From a virus, in the IMG/VR virus record IMGVR_UViG_3300048814_000064, positions 1 to 31,267 of that record: a stretch of DNA of 31,267 nucleotides; one strand, 5' to 3'. The position numbers and the translations under genes were made by a program. Shown here piece after piece: positions 20,781 to 27,964 of the stretch. Position 1 is the first letter of the stretch. The number at the start of each line of letters is the position of its first letter. The notes beneath the pieces were generated by a model. It made no database searches, was not told the DNA's origin, and worked only from the letters and a program-made list of their open reading frames with translations.

Positions 20781-21059
20781 TCAGGCTGCCGGCGCTGCGG
20801 TCTTGGTCGCCAAGTAACCCTGCAACTTGGTGATTGCGAGACCCACCAATTGCTGCTGAATTTCCAGCAAGAATGAAATGCCTGCGGCGGGACCGGCTGC
20901 CTCGAGCTGGAGCAGTGCGGCTGCTTCGAGACCAAGATTGCCTTTCGCGGCCTGGATTGATTCCAAGAATGTGATGAGCGGTGCGCCGCCCGTGGTGGCG
21001 AGATCGCTTGTAATTAGGGCCAGGAAGGCTTGGCCGGCAGTGGGTGCAGTGGAACTCAT
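20781..21059 (-). CDS. Ala/Leu-rich phage protein, 92 aa
   Basis: A 92-residue Ala/Leu-rich, helical protein (AGQAFLALITSDLATTGGAP, LEAAALLQLEAAGPAAGISF, EIQQQLVGLAITKLQGYLAT). It starts in an ATGA overlap with the end of the composite gene upstream and stops 1 bp before the next start. Function unknown; location in the lysis operon suggests a late role. Confidence 0.55.
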   Translation of the reverse strand: MSSTAPTAGQAFLALITSDLATTGGAPLITFLESIQAAKGNLGLEAAALLQLEAAGPAAGISFLLEIQQQLVGLAITKLQGYLATKTAAPAA

Positions 21060-21496
21060 GATTTCGATACTCCGGGTTGTGGTTGAACTAAAGGGTCGGC
21101 CACCACTGGAGGTGAGCCGTCGGAAGGCGTCTTGGTGGATTGCGTGTTAACCGTTGTGGTGCTCAAGGCTGTGAGTTGTAACGGGGACCACAACCCCGGC
21201 GAGGACGTGCCCTTGCCCGTTTGCGGGAACGAGGGTCGTGAAATGCGGTCTGGCCGAAACCAGGCATCTGCCGTTGTGAGGCAGGAAAGAGACCGCGTTG
21301 AACGGCACCATGAGCACGGGCTAGCCGCATGTTCCTGGCAGTGCAGTTTCGCCTGTTCCACGGTATCGAAGCCGCGCGCCAGTAGGCCGTAGGTGTCAGC
21401 GAGTTTCAGCCAGATCGAGCAGTCGCGCTCGCCGGTATAGATCGTGTAGCCGCCCGAGATCCACGCGTTGCTGTTGCGGCTGTGTGTCCAGTTCAA
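21056..21496 (-). CDS. Composite gene: small phage protein interrupted by the 164-bp repeat
   Basis: The TTG start overlaps the endolysin stop (TTGA). The first ~58 residues (NAWISGGYTIYTGERDCSIW, FDTVEQAKLHCQEHAA) belong to a small phage/bacterial protein type that normally ends soon after this EHA. The frame instead runs through the antisense of the 164-bp repeat (21157-21320), which looks random, and then into TQSTKTPSDGSPPVV and a stop. The native gene was probably about 60 residues, or longer with this Pro/Thr tail. Confidence 0.45.
   Translation of the reverse strand: MNWTHSRNSNAWISGGYTIYTGERDCSIWLKLADTYGLLARGFDTVEQAKLHCQEHAASPCSWCRSTRSLSCLTTADAWFRPDRISRPSFPQTGKGTSSPGLWSPLQLTALSTTTVNTQSTKTPSDGSPPVVADPLVQPQPGVSKS
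21157..21320. repeat. 164-bp inverted repeat, right copy
   Basis: Reverse complement of 98-261 with one difference. The plus strand here carries the coding sense of the left-end gene (AVSCNGDHNPGEDVPLPVCG) but is embedded in a minus-strand gene, so it is out of place. Sharp edges; 20,895 bp separate the two copies. Confidence 0.9.
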
Positions 21497-22005
21497 GCGA
21501 AACCTCCGCCCGCATCGGTATAGGCCGCCATGAGTGAAGCAAGGGTCTTGATCGGCTGGCCTGCAGTGCTGCCGGGCAGTGATGCCCATATGCCATGGCA
21601 TAGAGCAATCGCATCCTGTGCCCGTCCCGCGTTCACGAGATCGAGAGCGCCCTTCTCACGGATGAGTTCGACCGCTGCGGCGTCCTGCGATGGCGCCGTG
21701 AAGTCGGGCAAGCGCAGCATGCGTTTCAGGTTGAGCCACACGGGTTTATTGATTTGGTAGCGCCCCGCTGCGGTCGACACGCACGGCCACGTGAGCCCTG
21801 CGGCGATGCACATCGCTGGCCGCAGCGGCTCGCCGTGCCATTCCCCGGTCACGGCAGGATGGTCGGACAGATTTACGATCACATGGTACTTGCCAAAGCA
21901 CACTCGATAGGGGTCAATCAATACGCCGTTGACATTGAGTACGCGCGATGTATCTTCGCTCACCGAAAGCATTGTCAAAAACGCAGCCAAATTTGCGCTT
22001 ATCAT
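21493..22005 (-). CDS. Endolysin, lambda gpR-like lytic transglycosylase
   Basis: A 170-residue soluble protein strongly resembling lambda R endolysin: FLTMLSVSEDT at the N-terminus (the Glu at about 17 corresponds to the catalytic Glu19 in lambda R), YHVIVNLSDHPAV, AAGRYQINKPVW, LPDFTAPSQDAAAVELIREK and CHGIWASLPG near the C-terminus. Lambda R cleaves the MurNAc-GlcNAc bond and forms the 1,6-anhydro product. There is no signal peptide, so export would need the holin. ATGA overlap with the holin-like gene upstream. Confidence 0.92.
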   Translation of the reverse strand: MISANLAAFLTMLSVSEDTSRVLNVNGVLIDPYRVCFGKYHVIVNLSDHPAVTGEWHGEPLRPAMCIAAGLTWPCVSTAAGRYQINKPVWLNLKRMLRLPDFTAPSQDAAAVELIREKGALDLVNAGRAQDAIALCHGIWASLPGSTAGQPIKTLASLMAAYTDAGGGFA

Positions 22006-22337
22006 CGTTTCAGCAACTCATCGACGCGCTGATTCAGCGCACGTAGTTCGTGGCCCTGCTCTTTTCGCATGTCCCGGAGTTCTGCTCGTGTCGCGAAAGC
22101 CTGGTCCCTGTTCTCACCGTGCATGCGTAAACGTTCCTCGTGCAAAATCCTCATTTGCTCCGCCAATTCTTCACGTGAGGCCATTCGCGCAATCTTAATT
22201 TCCGCGGAATCAACTCGATCAGCGAAGCGCTGGAAAATCCACGCACTGATACCCACGATCACGCTCAGTAATCCGCCAATAACGGCAATGATCCAGTTGA
22301 AGGCAACCTGCCAAGTCGGAGGACCCATATCGGTCAT
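22002..22337 (-). CDS. Putative holin, one membrane helix plus coiled coil
   Basis: A 111-residue protein from ATG 22337 (a GTG at 22343 is also possible). One hydrophobic helix (WQVAFNWIIAVIGGLLSVIV, extending to about residue 35) is followed by a charged amphipathic coiled coil (SREELAEQMRILHEERLRMH, RAELRDMRKEQGHELRALNQ). It precedes the endolysin with an ATGA overlap, which is the normal holin position. This resembles XhlA/haemolysin-type holins or spanin partners. No separate Rz/Rz1 pair is seen, so a spanin role cannot be excluded. Confidence 0.6.
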   Translation of the reverse strand: MTDMGPPTWQVAFNWIIAVIGGLLSVIVGISAWIFQRFADRVDSAEIKIARMASREELAEQMRILHEERLRMHGENRDQAFATRAELRDMRKEQGHELRALNQRVDELLKR

Positions 22338-22363
22338 CGGCACGATCCTCTGGGTTTATCGAA

Positions 22364-23224
22364 TTAAGTCGATTCGGATGAATAGGTAACGGTCACGGTT
22401 GCCGGCGGATTCGGCGTGACGATAGCACTCGGAGCCGGCGCAGGCACACTGGCGCCCACGCTTTGCGAATTGGTCGCGATGGCAATGATGCCAAAATTGT
22501 TCGGTGCCGCCGACACGCTGACAGTAATGGTCGGGATGACCATGACCGAGCCAGTCAATGGTGAACTTTGGCTATTCGCGGCAACCGCCACCACGCTGAA
22601 GTAGTAGGTGCCCGCCGGAACGCTCGAGACCGCATAGGCTAGCGTTCCCGCGGCAACCGGGCTGGGATTGAGCGGCGTTCCCAGAGTGATCGGGACGCCG
22701 GTGTTCTCGTACACGTTGTAGCCCGTAATCTCGCCGGCAGCGATGGCCGTGCCATCGACATTGGTCAGCGGAGGCGTCCAGTTGATCGTGATGGTGCCGG
22801 AACTCAAGGTGAACGTCGTCACACCCGATACAGGCGGCGGCGATGGCGGGGGTGATGGGGGCGGCGCAGGCGGAGGCGGCGGAACTACGGGCGTGATGGC
22901 AAGCGTGTTGCCGGCAACCCATGCCCCCTTGGGGACGGCAGCCGTTTCTACCCAGACTTGGTCTGTGGGCAAAACCGCGGAAGCCTGTTGCCACGTAAAA
23001 ACGCACGCGGCGCCGGCCCGACATCGCATGTCATTGACGACGGCCGTCGGCGCTACCGGCTCAGCGATATAAGCAATGGCTGCCGAGCATGGCAACCAAG
23101 AGCCGGTAGGCCAGACAGCGCCCGGACTCGCCGTCGGGCAACTGGCGACCGTTGTTCCCGCCACGGCAATCGCGCTTGCCAAGAGCAATGGGATCGCCAT
23201 CAAGAATTTTTTGGACACGTGCAT
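22364..23224 (-). CDS. Secreted fibronectin-type III protein
   Basis: A 286-residue protein. Signal peptide: MHVSKKFLMAIPLLLASAIA, cleavage probably near VAG. The next ~110 residues contain cysteine pairs, then a proline-rich linker (PVVPPPPPAPPPSPPPSPPP). A fibronectin type III domain spans about 135-225 (GTITINWTPPL, ITGYNVYENT, SVPAGTYYFSVVAVAANS). The C-terminal region is another Pro/Val-rich beta stretch. Fn3 modules in phages usually help tail proteins bind the cell surface; the export signal is unusual. It lies before the holin gene. Confidence 0.7.
   Translation of the reverse strand: MHVSKKFLMAIPLLLASAIAVAGTTVASCPTASPGAVWPTGSWLPCSAAIAYIAEPVAPTAVVNDMRCRAGAACVFTWQQASAVLPTDQVWVETAAVPKGAWVAGNTLAITPVVPPPPPAPPPSPPPSPPPVSGVTTFTLSSGTITINWTPPLTNVDGTAIAAGEITGYNVYENTGVPITLGTPLNPSPVAAGTLAYAVSSVPAGTYYFSVVAVAANSQSSPLTGSVMVIPTITVSVSAAPNNFGIIAIATNSQSVGASVPAPAPSAIVTPNPPATVTVTYSSEST
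22771..22794. repeat. 24-bp repeat inside the FN3 gene
   Basis: Identical (same orientation) to 24378-24401. Here it encodes the TINWTP strand of the Fn3 domain on the minus strand. Confidence 0.75.
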
Positions 23225-23255
23225 CGCGGCCCCCTGGATAAAATCAGTGAATGAA

Positions 23256-23396
23256 TCATGGCGTCACGACAACAGGTCCGTCGATGTCGAGTTCGAACGG
23301 AAAATCTGACTTCCGCAGCCGCTCACGCAATGCCGCGCAAAGCGGGCAGTTTGGGATTCGGCAAACGGGCCATTCACAGTGTGGGTGGGGGGCCAT
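23256..23396 (-). CDS. Small Cys/His protein, 46 aa
   Basis: A 46-residue protein: MAPHPHCEWPVCRIPNCPLC, then ALRERLRKSDFPFELDIDGP. Four cysteines in 14 residues (C-x4-C-x4-C-x2-C) suggest a small zinc ribbon. It overlaps the HTH gene by 23 bp. Function unknown. Confidence 0.5.
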   Translation of the reverse strand: MAPHPHCEWPVCRIPNCPLCAALRERLRKSDFPFELDIDGPVVVTP

Positions 23397-23784
23397 ACAA
23401 AAACTGCCGCGCTATGGGGCTCACGTAGTCCTCACAATTCACTCGCGACCGGCTAGTCCGTATATCCAACTTCCCATGATTGCTGGCGGCATAGATGTAC
23501 TGAGCGCGCTGCAAACTTACACCAAAGGCGAGTCCCACCAGCCGCCAACTCACGCCGGTATTGCGCATAGCAATGAGATTGGTATTGCGCTCTGTAAGCT
23601 CTCCGGTGGGGCAGCGCTTTCGATCGGTTTTCACCGGATTCTTGGCGCGATGCACAATGCGATACGCTTGGTAACGGCTAAATCCCGTCTCTACGCAGAT
23701 TCTCGCATAGGAGAATCGTTGCTTGCGCAAGGCGATAACCTTAGCACGTCGCTCGGCGTGCGTTACTTGCGCTCGAACAACCAT
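23374..23784 (-). CDS. Helix-turn-helix protein, possible terminase-small or regulator type
   Basis: A 136-residue protein from ATG 23784. Two helix-turn-helix-like stretches are visible: RFSYARICVETGFSRYQAYR near the N-terminus (homeodomain-like) and VSWRLVGLAFGVSLQRAQYI later. The end is basic and polar (NHGKLDIRTSRSRVNCEDYV). Such proteins bind DNA, either as terminase small subunits or as regulators; context does not decide. A longer frame upstream to 23817 exists but lacks a good start. Confidence 0.55.
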   Translation of the reverse strand: MVVRAQVTHAERRAKVIALRKQRFSYARICVETGFSRYQAYRIVHRAKNPVKTDRKRCPTGELTERNTNLIAMRNTGVSWRLVGLAFGVSLQRAQYIYAASNHGKLDIRTSRSRVNCEDYVSPIARQFLYGPPPTL

Positions 23785-23944
23785 GCGATCCCGAACCCGA
23801 CGAGAATCAGCAAGCAAGCCCCGAAGAGAATCAAATCCGTCCAGCGCTGCAATAGATCATCCGGCGTTTCCCAACTCTCGACTTCGTGCTCGCGCAGAGG
23901 CTCGATCTTCCTGTCGCGTCAAGCGGGTCGTCAGGCAAATTCAC
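23763..23944 (-). pseudogene. Small membrane protein with frame changes
   Basis: GTG 23944 overlaps the previous stop (GTGA) and opens MNLPDDPL. A different frame then reads LTRQEDRAS, and a third reads EHEVESWETPDDLLQRWTDL followed by ILFGACLLILVGFGIAWLFE to TAA 23765-23763. The last part is a convincing acidic segment plus one membrane helix. The true gene probably begins at 23944 and has suffered one or two small indels near 23900-23930. Confidence 0.4.
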
Positions 23945-24270
23945 GGGCAGCCCACCATGACGCCATCGCGTATCCAGCCGTGCCAGTCAGGCTCCGAGTG
24001 GTGCCAAACGCTCTCCGTCAGTGTCGGCTTTTCAATATTGCCGTCCCATTCCCAGGCCGACCCGATTGCGCCTTCAGCCAATGGTCGCACGCGAATGCAA
24101 CACGACGAGCCTTCGTCATCGCTGGGAAGCCGCATCCACAGATAGCGCTGGCCATTGACCGGGCCGCATTCACCTACTTTCCAGTAAAAATGGCCGGGCG
24201 GCCAATTCCAGGGTTTGGCATCGGCGTCCGCTTCCGGATGGTAGACCATGGGACACGATCGGTAGCTCAT
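23941..24270 (-). CDS. DUF6527-like protein, 109 aa
   Basis: A 109-residue protein. The C-terminal half, SAWEWDGNIEKPTLTESVWH followed by WHGWIRDGVMVGC, has the DUF6527-like pattern: W-x-(F/W)-(N/D)-G-N-x-x-KPT-x-x-(P/S)-S, then (W)H-G-(W/F)-(I/V)-x-(N/D)-G. Other Cys (SCCIRV, VGECG) may bind metal. There is a second, more diverged member at 27614-27964 in the same strand block. Function unknown; paralogs are often found in phage genomes. ATG 24270 lies next to a terminator-like hairpin. Confidence 0.65.
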   Translation of the reverse strand: MSYRSCPMVYHPEADADAKPWNWPPGHFYWKVGECGPVNGQRYLWMRLPSDDEGSSCCIRVRPLAEGAIGSAWEWDGNIEKPTLTESVWHHSEPDWHGWIRDGVMVGCP

Positions 24271-24296
24271 AAAAGAAAAGCCCGTCGGTCACCGGC
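24271..24296 (-). terminator. Rho-independent terminator candidate
   Basis: On the minus strand, GCCGGT-GACCG-ACGGGC (5 of 6 pairs) is followed by TTTTCTTTT. It lies 113 bp after the stop of the structural gene and directly before the ATG at 24270. The stem has one mismatch. Confidence 0.5.
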
Positions 24297-24377
24297 CGGC
24301 CGTGCCACCGGTATCTGCATCGTGGTGGGGGCCACGGAGTGGGACGCACGGCAAGACGGCGATCGACGGAGACGGGA

Positions 24378-24401
24378 GAGGCGTCCAGTTGATCGTGATG
24401 G
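24378..24401. repeat. Orphan FN3-gene fragment, 24-bp repeat
   Basis: Identical to 22771-22794. On the minus strand it reads TINWTP just after the stop of the structural gene, then becomes low-complexity. A small displaced fragment of the Fn3 gene or of a similar one. Bases 24297-24408 hold no gene I can support. Confidence 0.7.
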
Positions 24402-24408
24402 GCACCGC

Positions 24409-25158
24409 TTAGTTCTGGCCGAGTATTTCGGCGAAGTTCAGCACGACATCGTTGGCCGCGCTCGACGTCGCCGAAGAACCGGTGACGACGATATTCATGG
24501 CCGCGTTCTCGGCTTGCGCCGCAAAGACCGGCACCGTGATACCGCCATGCGTGGTACCGAAGATGATCGAGCCTTGGCTGAACTGCGTGTTGGAGGCCGC
24601 GGCGCCATACTTGATGAGTGCAAGCGTCAGTTCCCAGCCGACCGCATTGCCGGTCTGGACGCCCGAGTCGAGAAGGAGTACACCGCTCCCAAGGGTCGCC
24701 TGGCCGCCGGAGATCACGCCAGCCGCGCTCACCGTGTCAGCCGCCAGGGTCGGATTCAGCCAGACCTTGATGCGCTTGTTGTTGCCGTTCGCGGCGAGCT
24801 TTCCGGCGAACGTCATATTCAGGCAGCGGCCCGCGATATCGAAGGCACCCGCCGGCAGCACAATGCCTGTCAGCACGTCGTCAGTCGCATCGGCACCGTT
24901 GCCGGCGATCGGATTGCCGATCAGCGAAAACAACTTGCCCGACTCGAAGAAAGCCGCGAAATTGCCGGGCGTCGCCGCGCTTCCCAACTGGGTGCAGGCG
25001 CCGCTAGTCACCGGTCCATTGGCACCATTGGCACCGTAGAGATCACTGTTCATCGCGGCTTGCTTGACGAGGAACGTTTGCCGGGTCTCGCCGCTCATGC
25101 CATCGGGTACATCGCCCATGCGATTGGCGAACGGCAGCTGAAGGGGTGTTTGGCTCAT
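24409..25158 (-). CDS. Virion structural protein, beta-rich (jelly-roll-like)
   Basis: A 249-residue protein from ATG 25158 (MSQTPLQLPFANRMG). It has segments LIGNPIAGNGADATDDVLTG, LNMTFAGKLAANGNNKRIKV, WELTLALIKYG and a C-terminal FGTTHGGITVPVFAAQAENA with GSSATSSAANDVVLNFAEIL. These alternating Gly/Asn/Ala strands match a class of phage structural proteins with a jelly-roll domain. Decoration, head-fibre or base-plate attachment are all possible. Next gene downstream of TerL, gap 127 bp. The frame open upstream of 25158 is not protein-like. Confidence 0.65.
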   Translation of the reverse strand: MSQTPLQLPFANRMGDVPDGMSGETRQTFLVKQAAMNSDLYGANGANGPVTSGACTQLGSAATPGNFAAFFESGKLFSLIGNPIAGNGADATDDVLTGIVLPAGAFDIAGRCLNMTFAGKLAANGNNKRIKVWLNPTLAADTVSAAGVISGGQATLGSGVLLLDSGVQTGNAVGWELTLALIKYGAAASNTQFSQGSIIFGTTHGGITVPVFAAQAENAAMNIVVTGSSATSSAANDVVLNFAEILGQN

Positions 25159-25285
25159 GGGCGCGGTACCTTTGGACGAATTGTGGTTAAACCCAACATG
25201 TGCCGACAGTATGGCGTCACGATTCGTGGCCCAGTTCGGTACGGCAACGCACAGACACGAGCCAAGCCTCGTTTGACTTACGCGA

Positions 25286-27313
25286 TTATTCCTTTTGGAC
25301 AAACACCGGGCAGCCAGGATCGCTGGCGCCAACTCCGAAATGGCGTTCCATGCATTGGCCGTCCGAATAGGCCGTGCAGTTTCCGCAGACTTCGCCCGCC
25401 ACAACAGCGGCGCGCTTGTCGGCGCCAGCAAGAATCAGATTGGTGACGCCGGTCGGAAGACCCGGCATGCCCCGAGCCGCAGACTCCGCCTTTTTCTCAT
25501 CGCGCTCGCTGCCGCTACCGGCGGGGAGAATGAATTGACCAGTTCCAAACGCTCGAGCCATAGCGACACATCCCAAATAGTAGGCATAGGCGGTATGTGG
25601 ATCAATGCCGACCTTGACGACCTTACGAATAAATTTCTTCTGTTCCTCATCCTGCTCGGCGATCAGCGCGACTTTCGTGAAGTGCAAAAATGCCAGTTCC
25701 TTGCAGACCGCCGACATGCGGTGCACGCCTTTATCAATGATTTCCTGGATTAATGCCGCTGGATCTGGGAATAGAACCATCCTCTTGACCATCTTTGCGA
25801 GCGCCCACGACATGACCTTGTATTGATCCAGTGTCACAGTGTATCGATCGCGGGCGTCGGCATCAGTTCGGCGATCAGAAGAATCTAGCCTAGGCGCGTC
25901 TCCCCACCGCAGCATCTCGTCGTTCATCTGCGCATAGCCAGCCAAGAACACTTTACCGTGATGGCGACGCGCAAAGGATTTGGCCGAATCGTAATTCGGG
26001 AGTGTTTCTATTACTAAAATTTGCACGCCGTATTGAAGCATTATTTCATCTAGTCGGTCCCACGGCGATATATTCGGGTGCTCTGGCGTCGGAGTCGTGT
26101 AGATATATTCAAGATGGACGACGGCAATATGACCGCTCTCTAGCCGCTCAAGAATAATGCAGACCAGAAAACCGCCCATCTGATCGGCGCCACCAAATAA
26201 ATTCTTGCCGCGCTTTTTCCATTCAAGTCCGGCTTCCATGCCGAGCCTCGCGCAGTCGTTCAATACTTCTAGGGTGATCGGCTGTTGACTCGGATCGTTG
26301 TAAGGCTTACCCAATTTTCGGTTAAAAAAGTTTTTGGTATCATCCATGTTGTTATAGGCTTCGATGATCTCCCTTGGGCTGATGGTCGGCGACAGCAACT
26401 GGGGGAAATGCACGCTGGTCATTCTGGCCTCTGGATTCTTGGCAATCCACTGGCCGCGCTGCGAATCAACGATCCATCCCTTGCATTCCTTGCAGGAATA
26501 GAAATACTCGCGTCGCTCCTCGTCATAGCGAATGCAGTTCGGAAAGTTCTCGTCCAATATTTGCATGAACCCGCACGTCGGACATTCGGTATGAAACTGA
26601 TGCTGTGTCCCGCGCTTGTACCAAAAATGAATGTCTTGGCCGTCCACGTTCGCCGTCGATCCCATGACGGTGAAGCGGATGCGCGAAGCCGACAGACGCT
26701 CGCGAGTCTTTTCCATGTCGCCGATGCTCATATTTTGAACTTCGTCGAACGAGATCGTGTCGAGCGGAAAAGATTCCGTCATGGAATCGCTAGACGTCCA
26801 TAAAAAATGAAATCTAGAGTCACCCGCACTGCGGATCATCACATTGCCTTCGCCGCGCTTGCGTCCATCCGCGTCCATCGTCATTTGCTTATAGATCGAT
26901 GGAATGGTGCGGATGATCGGCAAAAATCGCTCGGTTGATTTTGCCGCCGCCAATTTCATATCCGGCAAATACATGCCAACCTTGCAGGGAGAAAACTTGG
27001 TCGCCATATAAATAGCCGACAACATTTCAAAGAGTGTGAACCCCACCTGGGAACACTTCATGACGATGACCACCTTCCCGAAGGCATCATCAATCGTCGT
27101 CGGAATCAATCCGTAGATAAATTTCATGGCAGGCCGATCTTTCAACGAGAACGGGAATCCATCAACCTTCAGTCCGTTCGCCGCCAAATCCTCGCACCAC
27201 TCGAGGAACGTCTGGCCTTCCTGAATGCCGCGCCACCCCTCCGTCCGCCGGGCGAGCTCGGCCATGGCCCAGGACAGGCCGGCGCGATGGTCGACGCCTT
27301 GGCCGAAACTCAC
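25286..27313 (-). CDS. Terminase large subunit, GpA-like
   Basis: A 675-residue protein of the lambda GpA / PF05876-type large terminase. KVVIVMKCSQVGFTLFEML carries the variant Walker A, DTISFDEVQNMS the Walker B (DE). A zinc-like CPTCGF...CKEC pair follows, and the C-terminal nuclease domain includes ILVIETLPNYDS and later conserved acidic residues. TerL packages concatemeric DNA and cuts it. I prefer the GTG at 27313 (MSFGQGVDHR), which forms a GTGA overlap with a 13-codon frame; an upstream TTG at 27391 would overlap the small membrane gene. Confidence 0.92.
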   Translation of the reverse strand: MSFGQGVDHRAGLSWAMAELARRTEGWRGIQEGQTFLEWCEDLAANGLKVDGFPFSLKDRPAMKFIYGLIPTTIDDAFGKVVIVMKCSQVGFTLFEMLSAIYMATKFSPCKVGMYLPDMKLAAAKSTERFLPIIRTIPSIYKQMTMDADGRKRGEGNVMIRSAGDSRFHFLWTSSDSMTESFPLDTISFDEVQNMSIGDMEKTRERLSASRIRFTVMGSTANVDGQDIHFWYKRGTQHQFHTECPTCGFMQILDENFPNCIRYDEERREYFYSCKECKGWIVDSQRGQWIAKNPEARMTSVHFPQLLSPTISPREIIEAYNNMDDTKNFFNRKLGKPYNDPSQQPITLEVLNDCARLGMEAGLEWKKRGKNLFGGADQMGGFLVCIILERLESGHIAVVHLEYIYTTPTPEHPNISPWDRLDEIMLQYGVQILVIETLPNYDSAKSFARRHHGKVFLAGYAQMNDEMLRWGDAPRLDSSDRRTDADARDRYTVTLDQYKVMSWALAKMVKRMVLFPDPAALIQEIIDKGVHRMSAVCKELAFLHFTKVALIAEQDEEQKKFIRKVVKVGIDPHTAYAYYLGCVAMARAFGTGQFILPAGSGSERDEKKAESAARGMPGLPTGVTNLILAGADKRAAVVAGEVCGNCTAYSDGQCMERHFGVGASDPGCPVFVQKE

Positions 27314-27347
27314 GGTGCTGTTCTGTCCGCCAGGGCGGCAAGCGCGA

Positions 27348-27443
27348 TCATTGGAAGAGCACCCACAACGCTGACCCCACAATTCCGACAACGAGAATCG
27401 TCGTAACTAGGTCCATAAACCACTGAGGGCTTTTCATCTGCAT
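27348..27443 (-). CDS. Tiny membrane protein, 31 aa
   Basis: A 31-residue protein: MQMKSPQWFMDLVTTILVVG then IVGSALWVLFQ, a single membrane helix. AGGAG lies 5 bp before the ATG. Its stop overlaps an ATG that opens only 13 codons before the TerL GTG, suggesting reinitiation. Function unknown. Confidence 0.5.
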   Translation of the reverse strand: MQMKSPQWFMDLVTTILVVGIVGSALWVLFQ

Positions 27444-27550
27444 CGCGCTCCTAGAATGGCGTTTTTGGTTTGGAGAGACAACCAGACGTGCATCGCATCG
27501 TTCATGGAAGGGTCGAGAACTTTGCACAGGCCGATCGCCGTCTCGATCAC
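27434..27550 (-). CDS. Small helical protein, 38 aa, start uncertain
   Basis: From GTG 27550: MIETAIGLCKVLDPSMNDAM followed by HVWLSLQTKNAILGARCR. Protein-like and helical, but the frame is closed 40-50 bases upstream, and the sense may continue in another frame (MSEALVVGSSLGAD). Low confidence; another possible indel site. Confidence 0.3.
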   Translation of the reverse strand: MIETAIGLCKVLDPSMNDAMHVWLSLQTKNAILGARCR

Positions 27551-27613
27551 GGTTTGCAATCGGCGCCGAGCGATGATCCGACAACCAAGGCTTCACTCAT
27601 GGCGCGTCAGTCC

Positions 27614-27964
27614 TCAAAACGGCTCCAGCGCCACGGTAGTGCCCTTAAGCGCATGCCAGCAGTCGCCGAGAAATTGAATATTTCCATCGGTGATAAACGA
27701 ATGACAGACGCCTCTGGTTTCGGTGAACTTCAAACTTGGGCTGACGGTCGGCTTGTACAAATTTCCATTGAATTGCCAACCAGCCGTCCAGCCGTGGCCA
27801 CATTCACAACCGGGACAAAAAATGACGTGCGTAAATTGAGGATTCCCTTGATAAGCGGTAACCGGATGCGCGACCCAATGAGATTTAGGGTCTTCCGCGT
27901 ATTCAATCGATTTCCGCTTATCCATCATTTCATCTACTGCCCCACTCGACGATTTTTCGCTCAT
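27614..27964 (-). CDS. DUF6527-like protein, 116 aa
   Basis: A 116-residue protein from ATG 27964. IFCPGCECGHGWTAGWQFNG, then YKPTVSPSLKF, CHSFITDGNIQFLGDCWHAL match the DUF6527 pattern better than the paralog at 23941-24270. FCPGCxCGHG looks like a zinc ribbon and FITDGxIxFLxDCxH a second metal or structural motif. Function unknown. Overlaps the upstream KOW-like gene by 35 bp. Confidence 0.7.
   Translation of the reverse strand: MSEKSSSGAVDEMMDKRKSIEYAEDPKSHWVAHPVTAYQGNPQFTHVIFCPGCECGHGWTAGWQFNGNLYKPTVSPSLKFTETRGVCHSFITDGNIQFLGDCWHALKGTTVALEPF

Noticed and set aside
98-21320. Template/variable repeat pair of a diversity-generating retroelement
   Set aside because: The single difference between the copies is A versus G, the direction expected, but there is only one, no reverse transcriptase is present, and neither copy lies at the end of a lectin-like gene.
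23251-25446. A 731-codon open frame on the plus strand
   Set aside because: It is antisense to six good minus-strand genes, has no domains, and is rich in Arg, His and Ala as expected for the shadow of GC-rich genes.
25286-27391. TerL start at TTG 27391
   Set aside because: It would overlap the small membrane gene, and its first ~25 residues are Cys/Arg-rich and unlike terminase. GTG 27313 fits the overlap pattern better, though an ATG at 27268 is also possible.
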